NCBI GenBank assembly: GCA_003427395.1
Contig: BFEA01000645.1
Coordinates: 816,828 to 847,480 of the forward strand
Reading direction: 5' to 3'
Source of the DNA: Chara braunii
Lineage: Eukaryota > Streptophyta > Charophyceae > Charales > Characeae
DNA length: 30,653 nucleotides
The first letter of the stretch is position 1. Each line of letters opens with the position of its first letter. Below the pieces are notes generated by a model. The model searched no databases. It was given only the letters and a program-made list of their open reading frames with translations, and was not told the DNA's origin. A program made the position numbers and the translations under genes. This document shows positions 16,736 to 27,691 of the stretch, piece after piece.

Positions 16736-19700
16736 TGAGGAATGGCATATGGCCGCGTCTCCGTGCAATCATCCGGTTGCCCGTCCACTCCACACCCAAC
16801 TTCTCCTACATCCGGATCTCTCCATGGAGGTATCCACGACCAACAATCGGCGGATCAAGGAAAGTGTAAAAAGAACCACCCATGTCAGCGCTACCGGGAG
16901 CGCTGCGCCCTGCTCGACCGGCGCTCTCACACGCACTTTCGCACGGGGCGTCTCTGCTGGGCAAGGTTGACCTGCGCTTTCATGGCGCATCAAACTACGC
17001 AACGAGGGTGTCTGGGAGGCTGTTGGGGGCGACGATCTCGCGTGTTTTACGATCTGCTTCAGGTGTGGCTCGTGCTGATGCCATGCTTCTTTTGACGCGC
17101 TCTCCCTGTCCGTTCTGAGCTGGTTAGCTTCGAAGTTGGGTTTTGTGCAAGTCACATGGACAGGCAGCATGCGCAGCACTCCAAGTTACAGGTGAATCAA
17201 CGTCGACTGGTTGTTCTTCTGTTGCGAATGAGGCTGCCTATGAGATGATGCGTGGGGCGAAACTCTTCCCTCTTCCTCAATCATGGTAAGTGTATGGTAA
17301 GTGTGGTGGNTTGGACCCCCNGTGGCGACTNGCCAACGGGTTTGGCGAGGGGGAGCCACACTGTTTTTGATTCCTTGGAATCGANGATGGCCGATTATGC
17401 CTTTTGGAGTTAGTGTTGCCTTGAGCCGATAAGCTAGCAATGGGAGGAAGGGAATCTTTCCTTCCCTAAAGGCGCAGGGGTAGGGTTTGAAGGGAGGGAG
17501 GGAGGTGGCAGGAAGCGATGGTTGAGGAAGCGGGGATAGGGGTTGTGTGTTATTGAAATATGATCCACGCGTGGTCTAGATGAATTCCCTTCTTGAAAAA
17601 TAACCAAGCCTTCTTAATCCGTGTGATCNGCTGTTGATTTTACAATTGAGGATAATATGAGATCTTGTTTTTTTATTCTTGATTCGCTTTCCCTACGGGG
17701 TTCATCTGGTATTTTCTTGAATTTCTGATGCCGGATGAGTCGTNTAGATTTTGTGATCGATACTTTTGTGTTGTGGTGTTTTGTCTGATGATTGATGTTC
17801 CCCGGTTAGATTTTATCAAAATTCCTGAATTCTGTTATGAAATTTCATCTCTAAATAGCTGTTTNCAATAGTCCTTTATGTTGGTTCCTTCATTTGATCT
17901 CGATCTTTTTCAATAATACTTTCTGAAGAGAATACCTAGGAAATTTCCTACAAAAATTCCTGATCCTTTACAATTGAGTCCGGTTTTGGACATTTCATAA
18001 ATTCGTAAATTTCAATCTAAAAGGTCAAAGTTCTATAACTGGGGGTCGATAGATTTCCAAACCATTCTTGAAATTTACNTCTAAAAATCTTGGTTCTGAA
18101 TTTCGATTTCTAAAATTGATTTCCTCTTGCAATTTCCGAAGATTAATCTTGCACCAATTTGTCTCATAAAAATTGACGTTGGAAACTTTCACATAACTCT
18201 TTTGGGATTTTTCGTATTTTCAACCTATTCTTGCTTGTCTCTTCCTTAAGGAAGGTGCTGGTTGCGGGAATATGAAGGTATGATGGAGGGAAAGGAAGCG
18301 CTCTGCGGGAAGGGGCTAACTGCAGAGTGGAATTAGGGTATAGCAGAAGTGGAGATGGTGGCTTCACTGCAGTAAGTCTTACCGGAGTAAGGTTGGATAG
18401 GCTTGGGAGGTGGGTGCTATCAGCCCCTTCTTGGGCTTGTTTTTGTGAGGATTCGTAAGGGGGTGCAACAAGGGAAGGGCCTTTGTCTTCTTCAGTAGGT
18501 CAGAAGGACGTAGTTGGGACGNCGCAGGCCGGTGCTGGAGCGTTGCTCTGTAACCAGGGGGAGCGTGAGGCCTGGGGAGTTTTGTCGAGGGAGGAAGGCA
18601 GAACCAGCCACGTTNGACGTAGCCGTTGCCAGGGTTTTATCCCTGTCACCTAGGGGCGTGCGGCGAACGGGAGTTGTCGAGGGAGGAAGGCACTCCTTGC
18701 CGACTATACCAGGATCGTCGGTACCGGGGCATGGCGGTGCCCTGTAACCCTAGCATAAGGAGTTATGAGACCAGCCACGTTTAGGTTCGAGGACTGATCA
18801 CGGGGACTTTGTTTTTTTTCTAACCATTGCATGAAATTTTTCTAACCGTTGCATGGAAGTTTGTTAGTCGGTGGTTTCGGTCCGGAATTCTTGCTTTCAA
18901 TCTTTTTGTGGTGCCTGGATTGATAATCTCGGTTGTTTCTCGTTTAAAAAAAGGGTTTGCTGGTTGCCTAATTTTGTTTTATATTTCGTCAGAGGTTTGT
19001 CAGAGGCTCGTCTCATTTTTCTCCTATGAAAAACCTAATGGGACACCCTGTGGAGCTTTTGGGGACCTGCTTGAAGTAAGGGGCCAGGGGCATCAAATGA
19101 TTCTTTACAAGGACGGAGAGGGGGAGGAAATAGGGCTGCTCGATGGGTACCGGCTAGAGGGGTCTCTTATCAGATGCGATTGGCGTCAGGTAGTCTAAGC
19201 TGGCTGATGGGTACCGGCTGAGGAGAGGGAACTCTGGCNCGATTGGCGTTGGGTAGTGCTAGTTCACCACCTCGATGACGGAGACTGAGATTCTTGTGGG
19301 GTCAAAAAATGTCAGGGTGATGATGGTGCTCGGCCCCCGCGGAGAAGAGGCTCTCTGAAGTTCTTCACGACGACNGAGTTGGGAAGGACGGAGGTGATTC
19401 GGAAGGAGGAAGTTGGTAGTGGATGAGATTGGCGCTGAAATTTCGGCGGGTACTGGCCACTACTCGCTAACTTCACCCGGATCAGTCTACGTTTCTTCCC
19501 TTCGATGATGGAGGCAGGATTGTTCTGTGGGGCTATNTTCCAAAAAGAGGTTGAGTGGGATGAGTGGGAATAGGTGGTTGGTTATCAAGCGTCCTACTAG
19601 TGCGGGTGGGTTATCACGCGTCCTACCAGTGAGGGGGCTAGCTGGCAGGATGGGAGTATGACATAGCAGCAGCAGAGATGGTGGCTCTGCTGCAGTCAGT

Positions 19701-20002
19701 CTTGCCGGAGGGGGGTAAAGTGGATTGAAGGGGGATTCTGAGTCGTTTCTGAATTCTGATTAATCATGAAGTTGTTATAGACATGTATCAAGTAGCTCGA
19801 GCCAAANCCGGGTAATGGCCCCGGTATCTCAATTTCTAAATTTCCATCCTTAGCCAATCAGATTTTTCTAGTAGTTCCTGGTCTCATTTTCATGAAATTT
19901 TCTGATGGAGTTTTCTGAACGAACTTGTTATGGGACACTGGGCCCTGTTCCCAGTTTGTGCCAATTTGTGAAGATATGGTTGTATCTATGGGACGCTGGA
20001 CC
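16736..20002. other. Unassigned, partly AT-rich DNA with small duplications
   Basis: There is no convincing gene over 3.2 kb. Between about 17560 and 18240 the DNA is AT-rich with many AAATTTC-like motifs. Small duplications are ATGGTAAGTGT twice (17283-17304), GTCGAGGGAGGAAGGCA at 18584 and 18676, and GATGGGTACCGGCT at about 19143 and 19207 (64-bp period, each followed by CGATTGGCGT). Another is TATCA.GCGTCCTAC.AGTG, twice at about 19580-19634. A roughly 50-bp segment is shared between 18338-18387 and 19657-19710. Confidence 0.5.
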
Positions 20003-20160
20003 NNNNNNNNNNNNNNNNNNNNNNNNNNNNNNNNNNNNNNNNNNNNNNNNNNNNNNNNNNNNNNNNNNNNNNNNNNNNNNNNNNNNNNNNNNNNNNNNNN
20101 NNNNNNNNNNNNNNNNNNNNNNNNNNNNNNNNNNNNNNNNNNNNNNNNNNNNNNNNNNNN
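20003..20160. other. Assembly gap (158 N)
   Basis: A run of N. Sequence on the two sides should not be assumed contiguous or at the true distance. Confidence 1.
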
Positions 20161-20168
20161 TAGCCCAA

Positions 20169-20402
20169 TCATCCGGGACTAAAATTCCCCACCTTCTTCA
20201 CCAACAGCAGCACATGCGACAACTGTCGCTTGCGGTAACCGAGTGCCACATCAAGGTCCACCGCCGCCTTCCCGTTGACGTCCACGGAGTAGAAGCGGTA
20301 TGACTTCCTGGCGATTTCCGGGTCAAATGCTCGTGTCGTGGTGGAAGAACATGTCATGCTCCCGCCGGCTCTCCCAACACATGATGCTCTCCCCTCACAC
20401 AA
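20169..20402 (-). CDS. Small hypothetical protein
   Basis: A minus-strand frame of 77 codons, or about 63 if it starts at the second Met (MTCSSTTTRAFDPEIARKSY). It runs through FYSVDVNGKAAVDLDVALGY to VKKVGNFSPG and a TGA at 20169, right next to the assembly gap. I do not recognise the family. It is listed because the composition looks protein-like (a charged, amphipathic C-terminal half, no low complexity) and because a TATAAAA lies about 120 bases upstream on the same strand. It could be a first exon whose remainder is lost in the gap, or the 3' part of the Myb-like locus upstream on this strand. I do not assign a function. Confidence 0.3.
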   Translation of the reverse strand: MCEGRASCVGRAGGSMTCSSTTTRAFDPEIARKSYRFYSVDVNGKAAVDLDVALGYRKRQLSHVLLLVKKVGNFSPG

Positions 20403-20519
20403 TCTCTCTACATGCCAGTTCCGCTGCCATGTCTGTCGCTGTCAAACTCTCACAGTTGCAACAGGAGACGCACTACAGCGGAATGCTCCCATACCGTAAG
20501 AACGCGTGGGAGGACGTCG

Positions 20520-20526
20520 TTTTATA
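20520..20526 (-). promoter_or_regulatory. TATA box candidate, minus strand
   Basis: TATAAAA on the minus strand inside GCGCTATAAAACG, a GC-rich setting that makes the motif stand out. It is about 118-124 bases before the first ATG of the minus-strand small frame ending at 20169. Confidence 0.35.
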
Positions 20527-20681
20527 GCGCAGATCCAGCGGAACAGGCACGCAGCAGCGCCCCTGGTCGTGCACTGCGGCTTTTCATTTTCTCATTCTTT
20601 TTTTATTTTCCCTATTTTATTATTTTTTCCTACTTTCGCAGGTGGATCGGAACTGGAAGCCACGCTGGCCAGGGTCGTTCA

Positions 20682-20903
20682 CTACGTTGTCGACGGGTCC
20701 ATATCATGGCTGTCGTCCGCTCCCCGACCACTCTCTGCACCTCTCGCCGCCATACCCCCAGCGATAATTTCCAACACGGCATTGCCCTGCCGCATCACCC
20801 CGGCGACGGCCCCGATCTTCGTGGCAACCATCCTCGATCCATCTGTTGACGCACGAGCCAATGTGCCGACAGCCCCATCCAAACCCTCACACAAGGCCCT
20901 CAT
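20682..20903 (-). other. Possible C-terminal remnant of Myb-like protein
   Basis: A minus-strand frame (EGLDGAVGTLARASTDGSRM, then VATKIGAVAGVMRQGNAVLE) with an Ala/Gly-rich amphipathic helical pattern. It lies about 120 bases downstream of the Myb/SANT frame on the same strand, with stops and a frame change between. It may be the continuation of that protein. I infer this from position and composition only. Confidence 0.25.
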
Positions 20904-21024
20904 TCAAGTTGACTCCTCCATCACCGATGTGGTGCCGCATATCGACGCCGGACCGGGCTTTCCCGCTTGAGGTACGGCGTGTCTTGGTGGCGGTGTCTGA
21001 AGCATCCGTTTCAGTACCCTCCGA

Positions 21025-22330
21025 TTATGCCTCGCCGCCACTCGGTGATCCACCCCCTCTCAAATCTTCCGAGGCCAGTGTGTCGTCACATGTCATAGAC
21101 TTCTTCAACCGATACCACTCCATAGTGTCCCACAACTGCCTCTTGAACGTCAAGCTCACTCCTAGCTTCCTCCGTTGTTTTGTAGTGGTATCCCAGTACG
21201 CTTGTTTCCTGGACCCTTCGCATGTGTCCCGGATCTCCCTCACGTTCTTCACCAGCTTTGCCCATTTCTTCATGCAGTCTTTCGTTGTCCTGGAGTAACT
21301 GATTTCTCCAAGCCTTCCTGCATCCCACTCCCATCTTTTCGACCTCGTCAATTACGCCTGGGCACCTTCGGCATCAACCATAAGGGCTTCGTCCACGCCG
21401 ATGAACTTTGCGAGGTCCAATCTCTCCTCCAAAGACCAGGGGTTGTTCTTCTTCGCCGGTTGTAGTGAGTTGTCCCCCTTCCTTTTCTTGCCACCCGCGG
21501 CACGCACTTTGCTCCAATTAGTGACTCCTTCATAAGACTTGTGTGGCACGGAGGGAGTCGTTCGATCATCGTCGTCCTTGTCCGATGTCTCCCCACGGTT
21601 TCCCATCCCCGGACCCTCGAGACTGGCCTCCCCTGTCTCGCCGGCCATGTTCCCCAGAAACCCGCCTGTGGCCTCACTCTTGCCTTCTTCCCGCCACTGG
21701 CGATATCCGCTGGTGTTCGATGCGAAGAAAAGGTCAGGTGAAGAGTTATCCCGCCCCCTCGCCTGCACCTCAACCGACATTCTCCTTTGGGGGACTTCTG
21801 TGTTTCTCGGCGCTTGTGCAGCTCCACAGCCCAACGCCATACCGATTGCAGGTGACGTGCCTTGACGCACTTCCCCCCCCCCCAATCATAGACAACTGTG
21901 AGGATTGCTGATCGCTCACTCCATGCGGAGTTGGGTGGTTGGAACGGCCGCCTGGTGCCGTTCTGCAAATAGGAACTGGCGAGATGGGCAGCATCATCGC
22001 CGCCCGAGGCTGGGAAAACTGTCGTGGATGATCCGGAGGGGAACCCCAAATGTTGTCACATGTCGTGGCTGCCCCTTCCCAGAAACCGAGCGAATGGAAT
22101 GGCGCCTGCGCCATGCTGTTTGCACCTTGCGAAGTAGATCTCTCCCAGCCATAACCTCCCAACGAACCTCTGCAGACACCGAGCTGCGACACGTAACACC
22201 AGGAAGACACTGATTGCACTGACTCAGTGCGTGGTTGTGTGCAATCACTTGCGTCACCCCCCACGTCAACGAACTGACACGACCTCCCCAAATCACTGTG
22301 CAATTCATCAGTGAAACTACATCCTTCCAT
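21025..22330 (-). pseudogene. Myb/SANT-like (trihelix-type) DNA-binding protein, broken
   Basis: The DNA-binding domain is read on the minus strand from about 21420 to 21130. The first helix (NPWSLEERLDLAKFIGVDEA) is followed by DAEGAQA and a TAA at 21352-21354. The same frame then continues with the second Trp helix (SKRWEWDAGRL), the third (CMKKWAKLVKNVREIRDTCE) and the SRKQAYWDTTTKQRRK segment typical of trihelix Myb/SANT-like domains. Upstream is an acidic, Ser-rich region with a basic KKRK patch, a possible nuclear signal. A C11 run on the plus strand at 21873-21883 marks a probable further frameshift into an N-terminal part that may extend to 22330. Such proteins are the second gene of many PIF/Harbinger transposons, where they bind the transposon ends and aid nuclear import. 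A decayed host trihelix gene is the alternative. Confidence 0.6.
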
Positions 22331-23189
22331 GGCTTCGCAAGTGTCCCTAGATACCGGTAGTGCAAACGAACAACAGTGCTACCAACGCGTGGCGAGGAGA
22401 GCGACCACCACAATGTCCAAACAAAGGAAAACAACGACGGCCAACACAACAAAAATGGACACAATGATAAACAATTCCCAGAGGAACATGTGTGAACCAA
22501 CCCCCCCCCTTCACGGTTGCCGGCGTCGATGATGATCACTGTCGTGCTGGTCGAATCTCGCAGGCATCGACACGGACAAGCCCTACCACCACCCAAAACA
22601 CCGTCTTGCGCAGCAGTCGACCGTGGTGGGTTTGCGACATACGGTCGTGCATAACCCATCCCCGCAACAGCCACGTCCCGCTCTCTCAACCCTTCCTCCA
22701 CGATCCGCACTCGACCGCCACGACATTGAACTGCATGCGTTATGTCGTTGCCTTGGGGCAGGAAGCTTCTACCGGCGACACTTATGATGTTCGGACGAAC
22801 AGCACGCACAACGCTCCCAACTTCCACTGCACCAAGGGATGGCGCGTGGAGGCGCAATGTTCGGTGGATGGAAGAGATGGAATTGTGAAGCGGTACTCCA
22901 ACACACTGACCACGTCCCCACAGCAGTTGGACATCGAAGACGTACCTACCACGCATGAAGTCACCCGCGAGACCATGTACATGTCGGCTAACCGACGCCC
23001 ATGGCACAGCGCGGCAACGAAGGTGGCGGACGACGTGCATGGGAAGTGCACGAGCACACTGTCAATCAACGACTACACGCCACGACAAACCCGCAGATGC
23101 CACGTGGCGGGTGAAATAGCATATGGTCATCGTAAACACCCAGGGAATGCATCGGTCAACTGGTGATGACAACGCGGAACGCATCCCCA
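22331..23189. other. Overlapping long frames, no recognised gene
   Basis: A minus-strand frame of 348 codons (23040-21994) overlaps a plus-strand frame of 224 codons (22492-23166). Neither shows a recognisable domain, the former is Cys/Trp/Arg-rich in a pattern typical of non-coding translation, and both could be chance in this GC-rich stretch. The minus-strand one might cover the 5' part of the Myb-like locus. Confidence 0.35.
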
Positions 23190-23213
23190 TTCGAATTTGA
23201 ATTCAAATTCGAA
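23190..23213. repeat. Perfect 24-bp palindrome
   Basis: The segment reads identically on both strands. It is centred on GAATTC, with TTCGAATTTG at its left end and its complement at the right. It is followed by GGCGGGCCCCCACCCGCCC. It could form a cruciform or be the junction of two inverted termini. Confidence 0.9.
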
Positions 23214-23305
23214 ATGGCGGGCCCCCACCCGCCCGTTTCCATCCCCTCTCCAAGGGACCAACAGCCCCGGGCCCAGTTACGACGTGCAACGCACGTCCTG
23301 CCTGC

Positions 23306-23617
23306 TCACTGCTCCAGGACCGGGGTAGGCCAAGGGGCCGGACACTTGCGGTGGGCGCGACCTTGGAAAGTACCCCGCACACTCCCTCCCTCACTCTCAA
23401 CTTTCGGCACCAAATCACGGTGAGATGTCCTCCGGAGCCACTTTTCCACGCTGCGGACGATGTGAAAACGGCCATACATTTTCTTCCACCTCATAAATTG
23501 CAGGTTGGGGGGTTCCGGAAACCAGTATTTGGAAGACATCTCGNTGTTGCCAGAAGATCCTCCGCTGCCTGTGGGGTCCCAGAAACGGTTTCGTGGAAAC
23601 ATTCTTCCTTTCCGCAT
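23306..23617 (-). other. Unidentified minus-strand open frame
   Basis: A 103-codon frame with a stretch of coding appearance (EMSSKYWFPEPPNLQFMRWK, then KMYGRFHIVRSVEKWLRRTS), rich in aromatic and basic residues. I do not recognise a family. There is an ambiguous base at 23544. A retrotransposon or exon remnant is possible and chance is not excluded. Confidence 0.2.
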
Positions 23618-23739
23618 TCTGGTTCATCCAACAACCACCCACCCTAGGGTGGGTCGCCTCATGGTTTCCCGTCTGTGAGTGCTTGCCTATACTTGGCGAT
23701 CCCATCTATTGGTTGGGCAACCAGGGCCAGCATGCCCTC

Positions 23740-23851
23740 ATTACAACCCCGACAGACAAAGCCTCAATTCCAGTGGTTCTCTCACCACCACCGGATGTGG
23801 CCTTGCAAAAGGGCTTTTCGGGGAAAACAACAAGAACAACAACAACAACTG
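23740..23851 (+). repeat. Retroposon 3' end with AAC-rich tail, copy 1
   Basis: GGCCTTGCAAAAGGGCTTTTC is followed by GGGGAAAACAACAAG and an ACAACAACAACAACA tail. A second sequence at 24251-24326 ends the same way, GGGCTTTTC then AAAACAACAA. The shared motif next to an A-rich trinucleotide tail suggests two copies of one non-LTR retroposon. The 5' limit is not determined. Confidence 0.35.
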
Positions 23852-24250
23852 AGTTCCGCCTAGCCAGGGGTAAGTTAGGGGAAGGACTATAGAATGTGTC
23901 CATGGGCACTGGCTTGCCTTGCTCAGGTACTCCTGCTGGGTAGACTCTCTGAATTGGGCCTGTAGAAGATTGCATGAGCCTGGCGTCCGAAGTTCCCNTA
24001 CGGCAAGGTTCGTCCACTTCCACTTCCACTACGGCTGGGGGGTTGGCCCAGCCTTGGTGCTGGTCACTGCTAGTCCAAGTTGCTCTAGATAGTGGTAGGG
24101 TGATGGTCCTGAGTGCTGGTCACACTGAGGTAGGATAGAAGGGACAGGGGGTGCGCTGGGAGTAGTAATGTGGGGATGGGTAGGGTAGGTGGCCTATCCT
24201 GTCAGGACAACCATTGGCTGCCGCTGCCAGCAATCATTGCGGGTCTGGTC

Positions 24251-24280
24251 CTTGGCCTCTACAACACCCTGGGCTTTTCA

Positions 24281-24325
<45 letters not shown>

Positions 24326-24326
24326 C
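24251..24326 (+). repeat. Retroposon 3' end with (AAC)n tail, copy 2
   Basis: CCTTGGCCTCTACAACACCC, then TGGGCTTTTC, leads directly into about 14 AAC units (24281-24326). The microsatellite itself is certain. Its reading as a retroposon tail rests on the match to the end at about 23800-23850. Confidence 0.45.
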
Positions 24327-24490
24327 CAGCTTAGGACCTCGCCACAACAATCGCCAAACACTGACGTTTGGAATGTATCACATTTCGCGAGTGGTGCGGG
24401 GAGGCCTTTAGCCCAGTTGCGCTATAAATGTATGTGGTCTGCAAGTAGAGGCAAGCACTGGCACAACTACAACCATGGGGCCACCACAAG

Positions 24491-24506
24491 TTTTTTTTTT
24501 TTTTTT
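24491..24506. repeat. Poly(T) run
   Basis: T16 in otherwise mixed sequence, possibly the poly(A) tail of a minus-strand retroposon. A longer run follows at 24888-24909. I could not identify the body of either. Confidence 0.6.
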
Positions 24507-24608
24507 CGTTTTTCCAATTAAAAGGTGCAAACCGGTGGAAGCTTGTTTTGGTAAGTGGAACGATACTTCCTTGGTACTACCGTCTTCCCCCCCGGATGCA
24601 ACGCACCG

Positions 24609-24843
24609 TCTCATCATGACTGTATCGGAACCGAAAATAAGTTTGTATACATACAATATAACGGTTTGTAGTGCTCGGGGGACGATGATAGCTGCTAGAT
24701 TGAGTAGGACGGATCTCGAAAACTCGCATTGTCTCATCATGACTATATCAGAACCGAAAACAAGTTTGTATACATACATTATAAGGGTTTGTAGTGCTTG
24801 GGGGAAGATGGGAGCTGTGCTTGGGGGAAGATGGTAGCTGCTA
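24609..24843. repeat. Tandem block repeat, 121-bp period
   Basis: A segment starting GTCTCATCATGACT at 24609 recurs at 24730 and runs through AAGTTTGTATACATACA and GGTTTGTAGTGCT.GGGGGA.GATG to about 24815. A third, partial unit (TGCTTGGGGGAAGATGGTAG) lies at 24817-24843. Differences between copies are mostly transitions. Confidence 0.85.
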
Positions 24844-26640
24844 TTGACATGCTAGCGGAGCTTGGCTTTGGGAGCCTTCATAGAATGTTTTTTTTTTTTT
24901 TTTTTTTTTAAGGCTAATTTCTTAATCCCAACCAAGTCAATTACCTGTCGAATCTGGACAGGACGACCTTTCAGGCCTTTTCAGTGTCATTATAGTATTA
25001 CGGGGTTCCCCATAGCAGCCACATCCATGCTCAATCCTCCAACGAGGGAACATGGGGTGTGACGATCTCGTTTCTGTAAGGGCGCCATCTTCTGCGCAGT
25101 AGTACTGAGGGGGGTTGGAGATAAGGGGAGGATGGAGAAGAAAGGGCCGGGCCCAATTGCACTAATGCCCCCATTCTTTCGGGAACACTAGGACCACGAC
25201 ACTTGGGAGGATGCGCCATAGCTAGCGTGGAAAATAACGGTTGACGCCGCACCTTTTCTTTCTTTTTCTTTTTTTTGTTGATGATTGAACTGGGCGGGGA
25301 ATTCTTGGCGCAGTTACCGCGCGGGGAGGTTTCTTGCATTTCTTTTTGAATTTTGAACCTACACAGGTTTTCAGAATTTCTTCTTGCAATTAGGTTTTTA
25401 ATTAGGCTAGGAATTTGGGAGCACTGTAATTTTTGGCTCTAACGACACAGGGTTCCCTATTCGCGCGCGCATTACTGCGTACTGCTGTACGCCCTACTCC
25501 CGCCGCGCCTAAATTCTAATCGGAACTGTAATCTCTTCTTGCTCCTTCTTGGCGAGCGCAGCTGTAACTGTAATCCTCTCACTTCTTGATCTCTTCCCTT
25601 TCTNTTGCCGCTCGAAGTTCTTTGCGCCTCTTTTCCGTCTATCTGATTGGCCTACGGGTGCATGACTGAATCGTTGCGTGGAGAGTGGCTGCGTCCCCCA
25701 CGCCGCGACCCCGTAATGCACCTGCAGACACTTCCTCTTCCTTTCTGCTTCTCGCTTCAACATAATCCGGAATTATCTCGCGCACCTACTAACTACTATA
25801 AAGCTCACATGTGCGACTAATTCGCTCTCTAATCTATACTTGGGAGTTAGCGCGGTCGAGAGGATCAGCTAGCGAGCGAAGACANAAAGGTGAGAAGNGA
25901 GTTGGGCGATCCGACGAGCTGGTGCCGGGTAGGCGGGGTTGACGTATGGCCACGAAGGACTGTGGCATACGGGCGAACTTTGCTTGCCTACGTGGACTAA
26001 GCGGGATGACTACTTCGGGTGGTTGATAGGTGCGAGGCGACGGACTGCCCGCATCGAGGGAATTTCGAGAGAGACAGAGAGAGCGAGAAAGAAGGCGGCG
26101 TACTGAAGTGATAATTATTTTCTTCGTATCTTCTGTGTAATTTTGATCTTTGGCTTCGGCCATGAGATCATTTTGATTGTATGAAAGATTGTTGATCGTA
26201 TAAACGAGGGCGCAAAAATAAACGTCTTGCTAATGTATGGAGACGTGTGTGGTTCCGCCCACTTTTTGAAATGAATATGTCCTTGTGATGAACGGATGTG
26301 TGATCGAGCTGTCCCCCGCGAACCAACCTGGATCAGGGGCGGATGCATGTAGAACGGGCATGTTGCGATATGTGTATATGCCTGAGTGTGGGTTGGATTT
26401 TTCCTACGCATGAATTGCACACAATTGACGAATGATGCCTAGGAACGAAGGTTCACTTTTCTCCTTATGACCGTCGAACGGTCGCCGGACCTATCTGAGT
26501 CGATTCGGATTCAGTGGGAATAGATCAGGTGCACGCACGTATACGAGCGATCGCCAGACGACAGTCGTCGCGTATACGCAAGTCTGCTTGACCTGGCCCC
26601 TCTTCTCCTTGCACAACCCAATGTATGAGTTAAGACCCCC
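24844..26640. other. No gene recognised; one promoter-like site
   Basis: There is no frame with family features on either strand. CTATAAAG at 25796-25803 resembles a TATA box, and AATAAA at 26216-26221 resembles a polyadenylation signal about 420 bases further on. They could delimit a short non-coding transcript or part of an unrecognised LTR. Near 26538-26578 the octamer CGTATACG occurs twice around GACGACAGTCGTC, forming a small inverted repeat. Confidence 0.35.
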
Positions 26641-27650
26641 TTGTCAAACATGGATGTCGGCATTCCATTCTGGATCACGGACTGTGCTAGTCTGAGGAAC
26701 CCCAAGTACAGGGAATACTGGGAGAACGAGCAACTCTTCTACCGATCTAACTTATGGCTTCCAACGTACCACTGTCAAACGGAGGACGACCGACTGTGTG
26801 CTTGGGACTTTCACCAGGCCCTTGGATGGAATTCCCGAACCCCAGATTACCCTGACCCCCAGATTACCCCGACCCCCGTAATTATCAGTACTTTCTTACA
26901 CCGGGCTTCATCGTCATTGAAACCGATCTCCCTCCGTTCTATCTCCTCCTTCCCTATCATCATCTGACGGTAGTTCCTTGGGACTCGATCGCGCAATGCT
27001 GGCCCCGAAGACCGTGTTCTGAGTGCTATCAGTACAACACTTTATTGGGCAGAGGGATTCGTACAACAAACCCGCTCTGAAGCTGAGCACCAAGAACACA
27101 GTTTCCGGCTGAGGCTGTCCACGTCGAACTCGGAGATCTGTGAAACCCGTCGGCGACGGGTGTTTGAACAGAGAGGCACCCACTGTGTTCCGTCAGTGCA
27201 CCAGGTACGCGCCCGCCCGAGGCGGCGGGGCCAGCTAAATTAGCCATTCGACCCTAAGGAAAGACAAAACCCAAGACTTGGCCCTGCACAGAAACCACTT
27301 GCATTTCCATCCCCAAAACTTGACACCGGAGATCTCAGTTCCAACCTGGGACTCCACCCCAATTTCCTAAAGTCCTTGGCACATCCCTACTACGCACTCC
27401 GGGGCCCCCTGTCACTCCGAAAACAGGAAGTCGCGATGGGCGTGAGGTTGGGGCGTCACAACGGGAGTTGCACCCACCAGCAGGTGCGATACCTGCTACG
27501 GCAGGTGGGCAATATCGGCCAGGGGCCAGCCGATAGCATCAGGACCGAGCTTGTTCGATGGGCCAGTCACTGTGCCTCCCCTCCGGTCCCCTCCCCCTAT
27601 GAACATCAGCAGTCTCTGCTCAATGCCACTCGGGGGGACCAACGGCATAG
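26641..27650. other. No gene recognised
   Basis: A plus-strand frame starts ATGTCGAACATGG-like near 26641 (NMDVGIPFWITDCASLRNPK) and runs about 100 codons, but I recognise no domain. A short tandem duplication CCCCAGATTACCC.GACC lies at about 26840-26875. Around 27465-27520 are several CAGCAGGTG/CACCTGCT-type hairpins. Confidence 0.3.
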
Positions 27651-27691
27651 CTCTAGGTGGNGGGCACCAAGCTTGCCCAGGAAGGTAAATG

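Noticed and set aside
16216-16869. Repeat protein encoded by the 117-bp minisatellite
   Set aside because: Periods of 118, 117 and 116 break the frame between units, and both strands are equally open.
21994-23040. 348-codon minus-strand frame as a host gene
   Set aside because: It is the longest frame outside the retrotransposon, but it has no domain, odd composition (high Cys, Trp, Arg) and overlaps a long plus-strand frame. It is kept only as an unassigned stretch.
25796-26221. An additional LTR defined by a TATA box and AATAAA
   Set aside because: I found no second copy in the window, no TG..CA ends and no adjacent primer site or polypurine tract.
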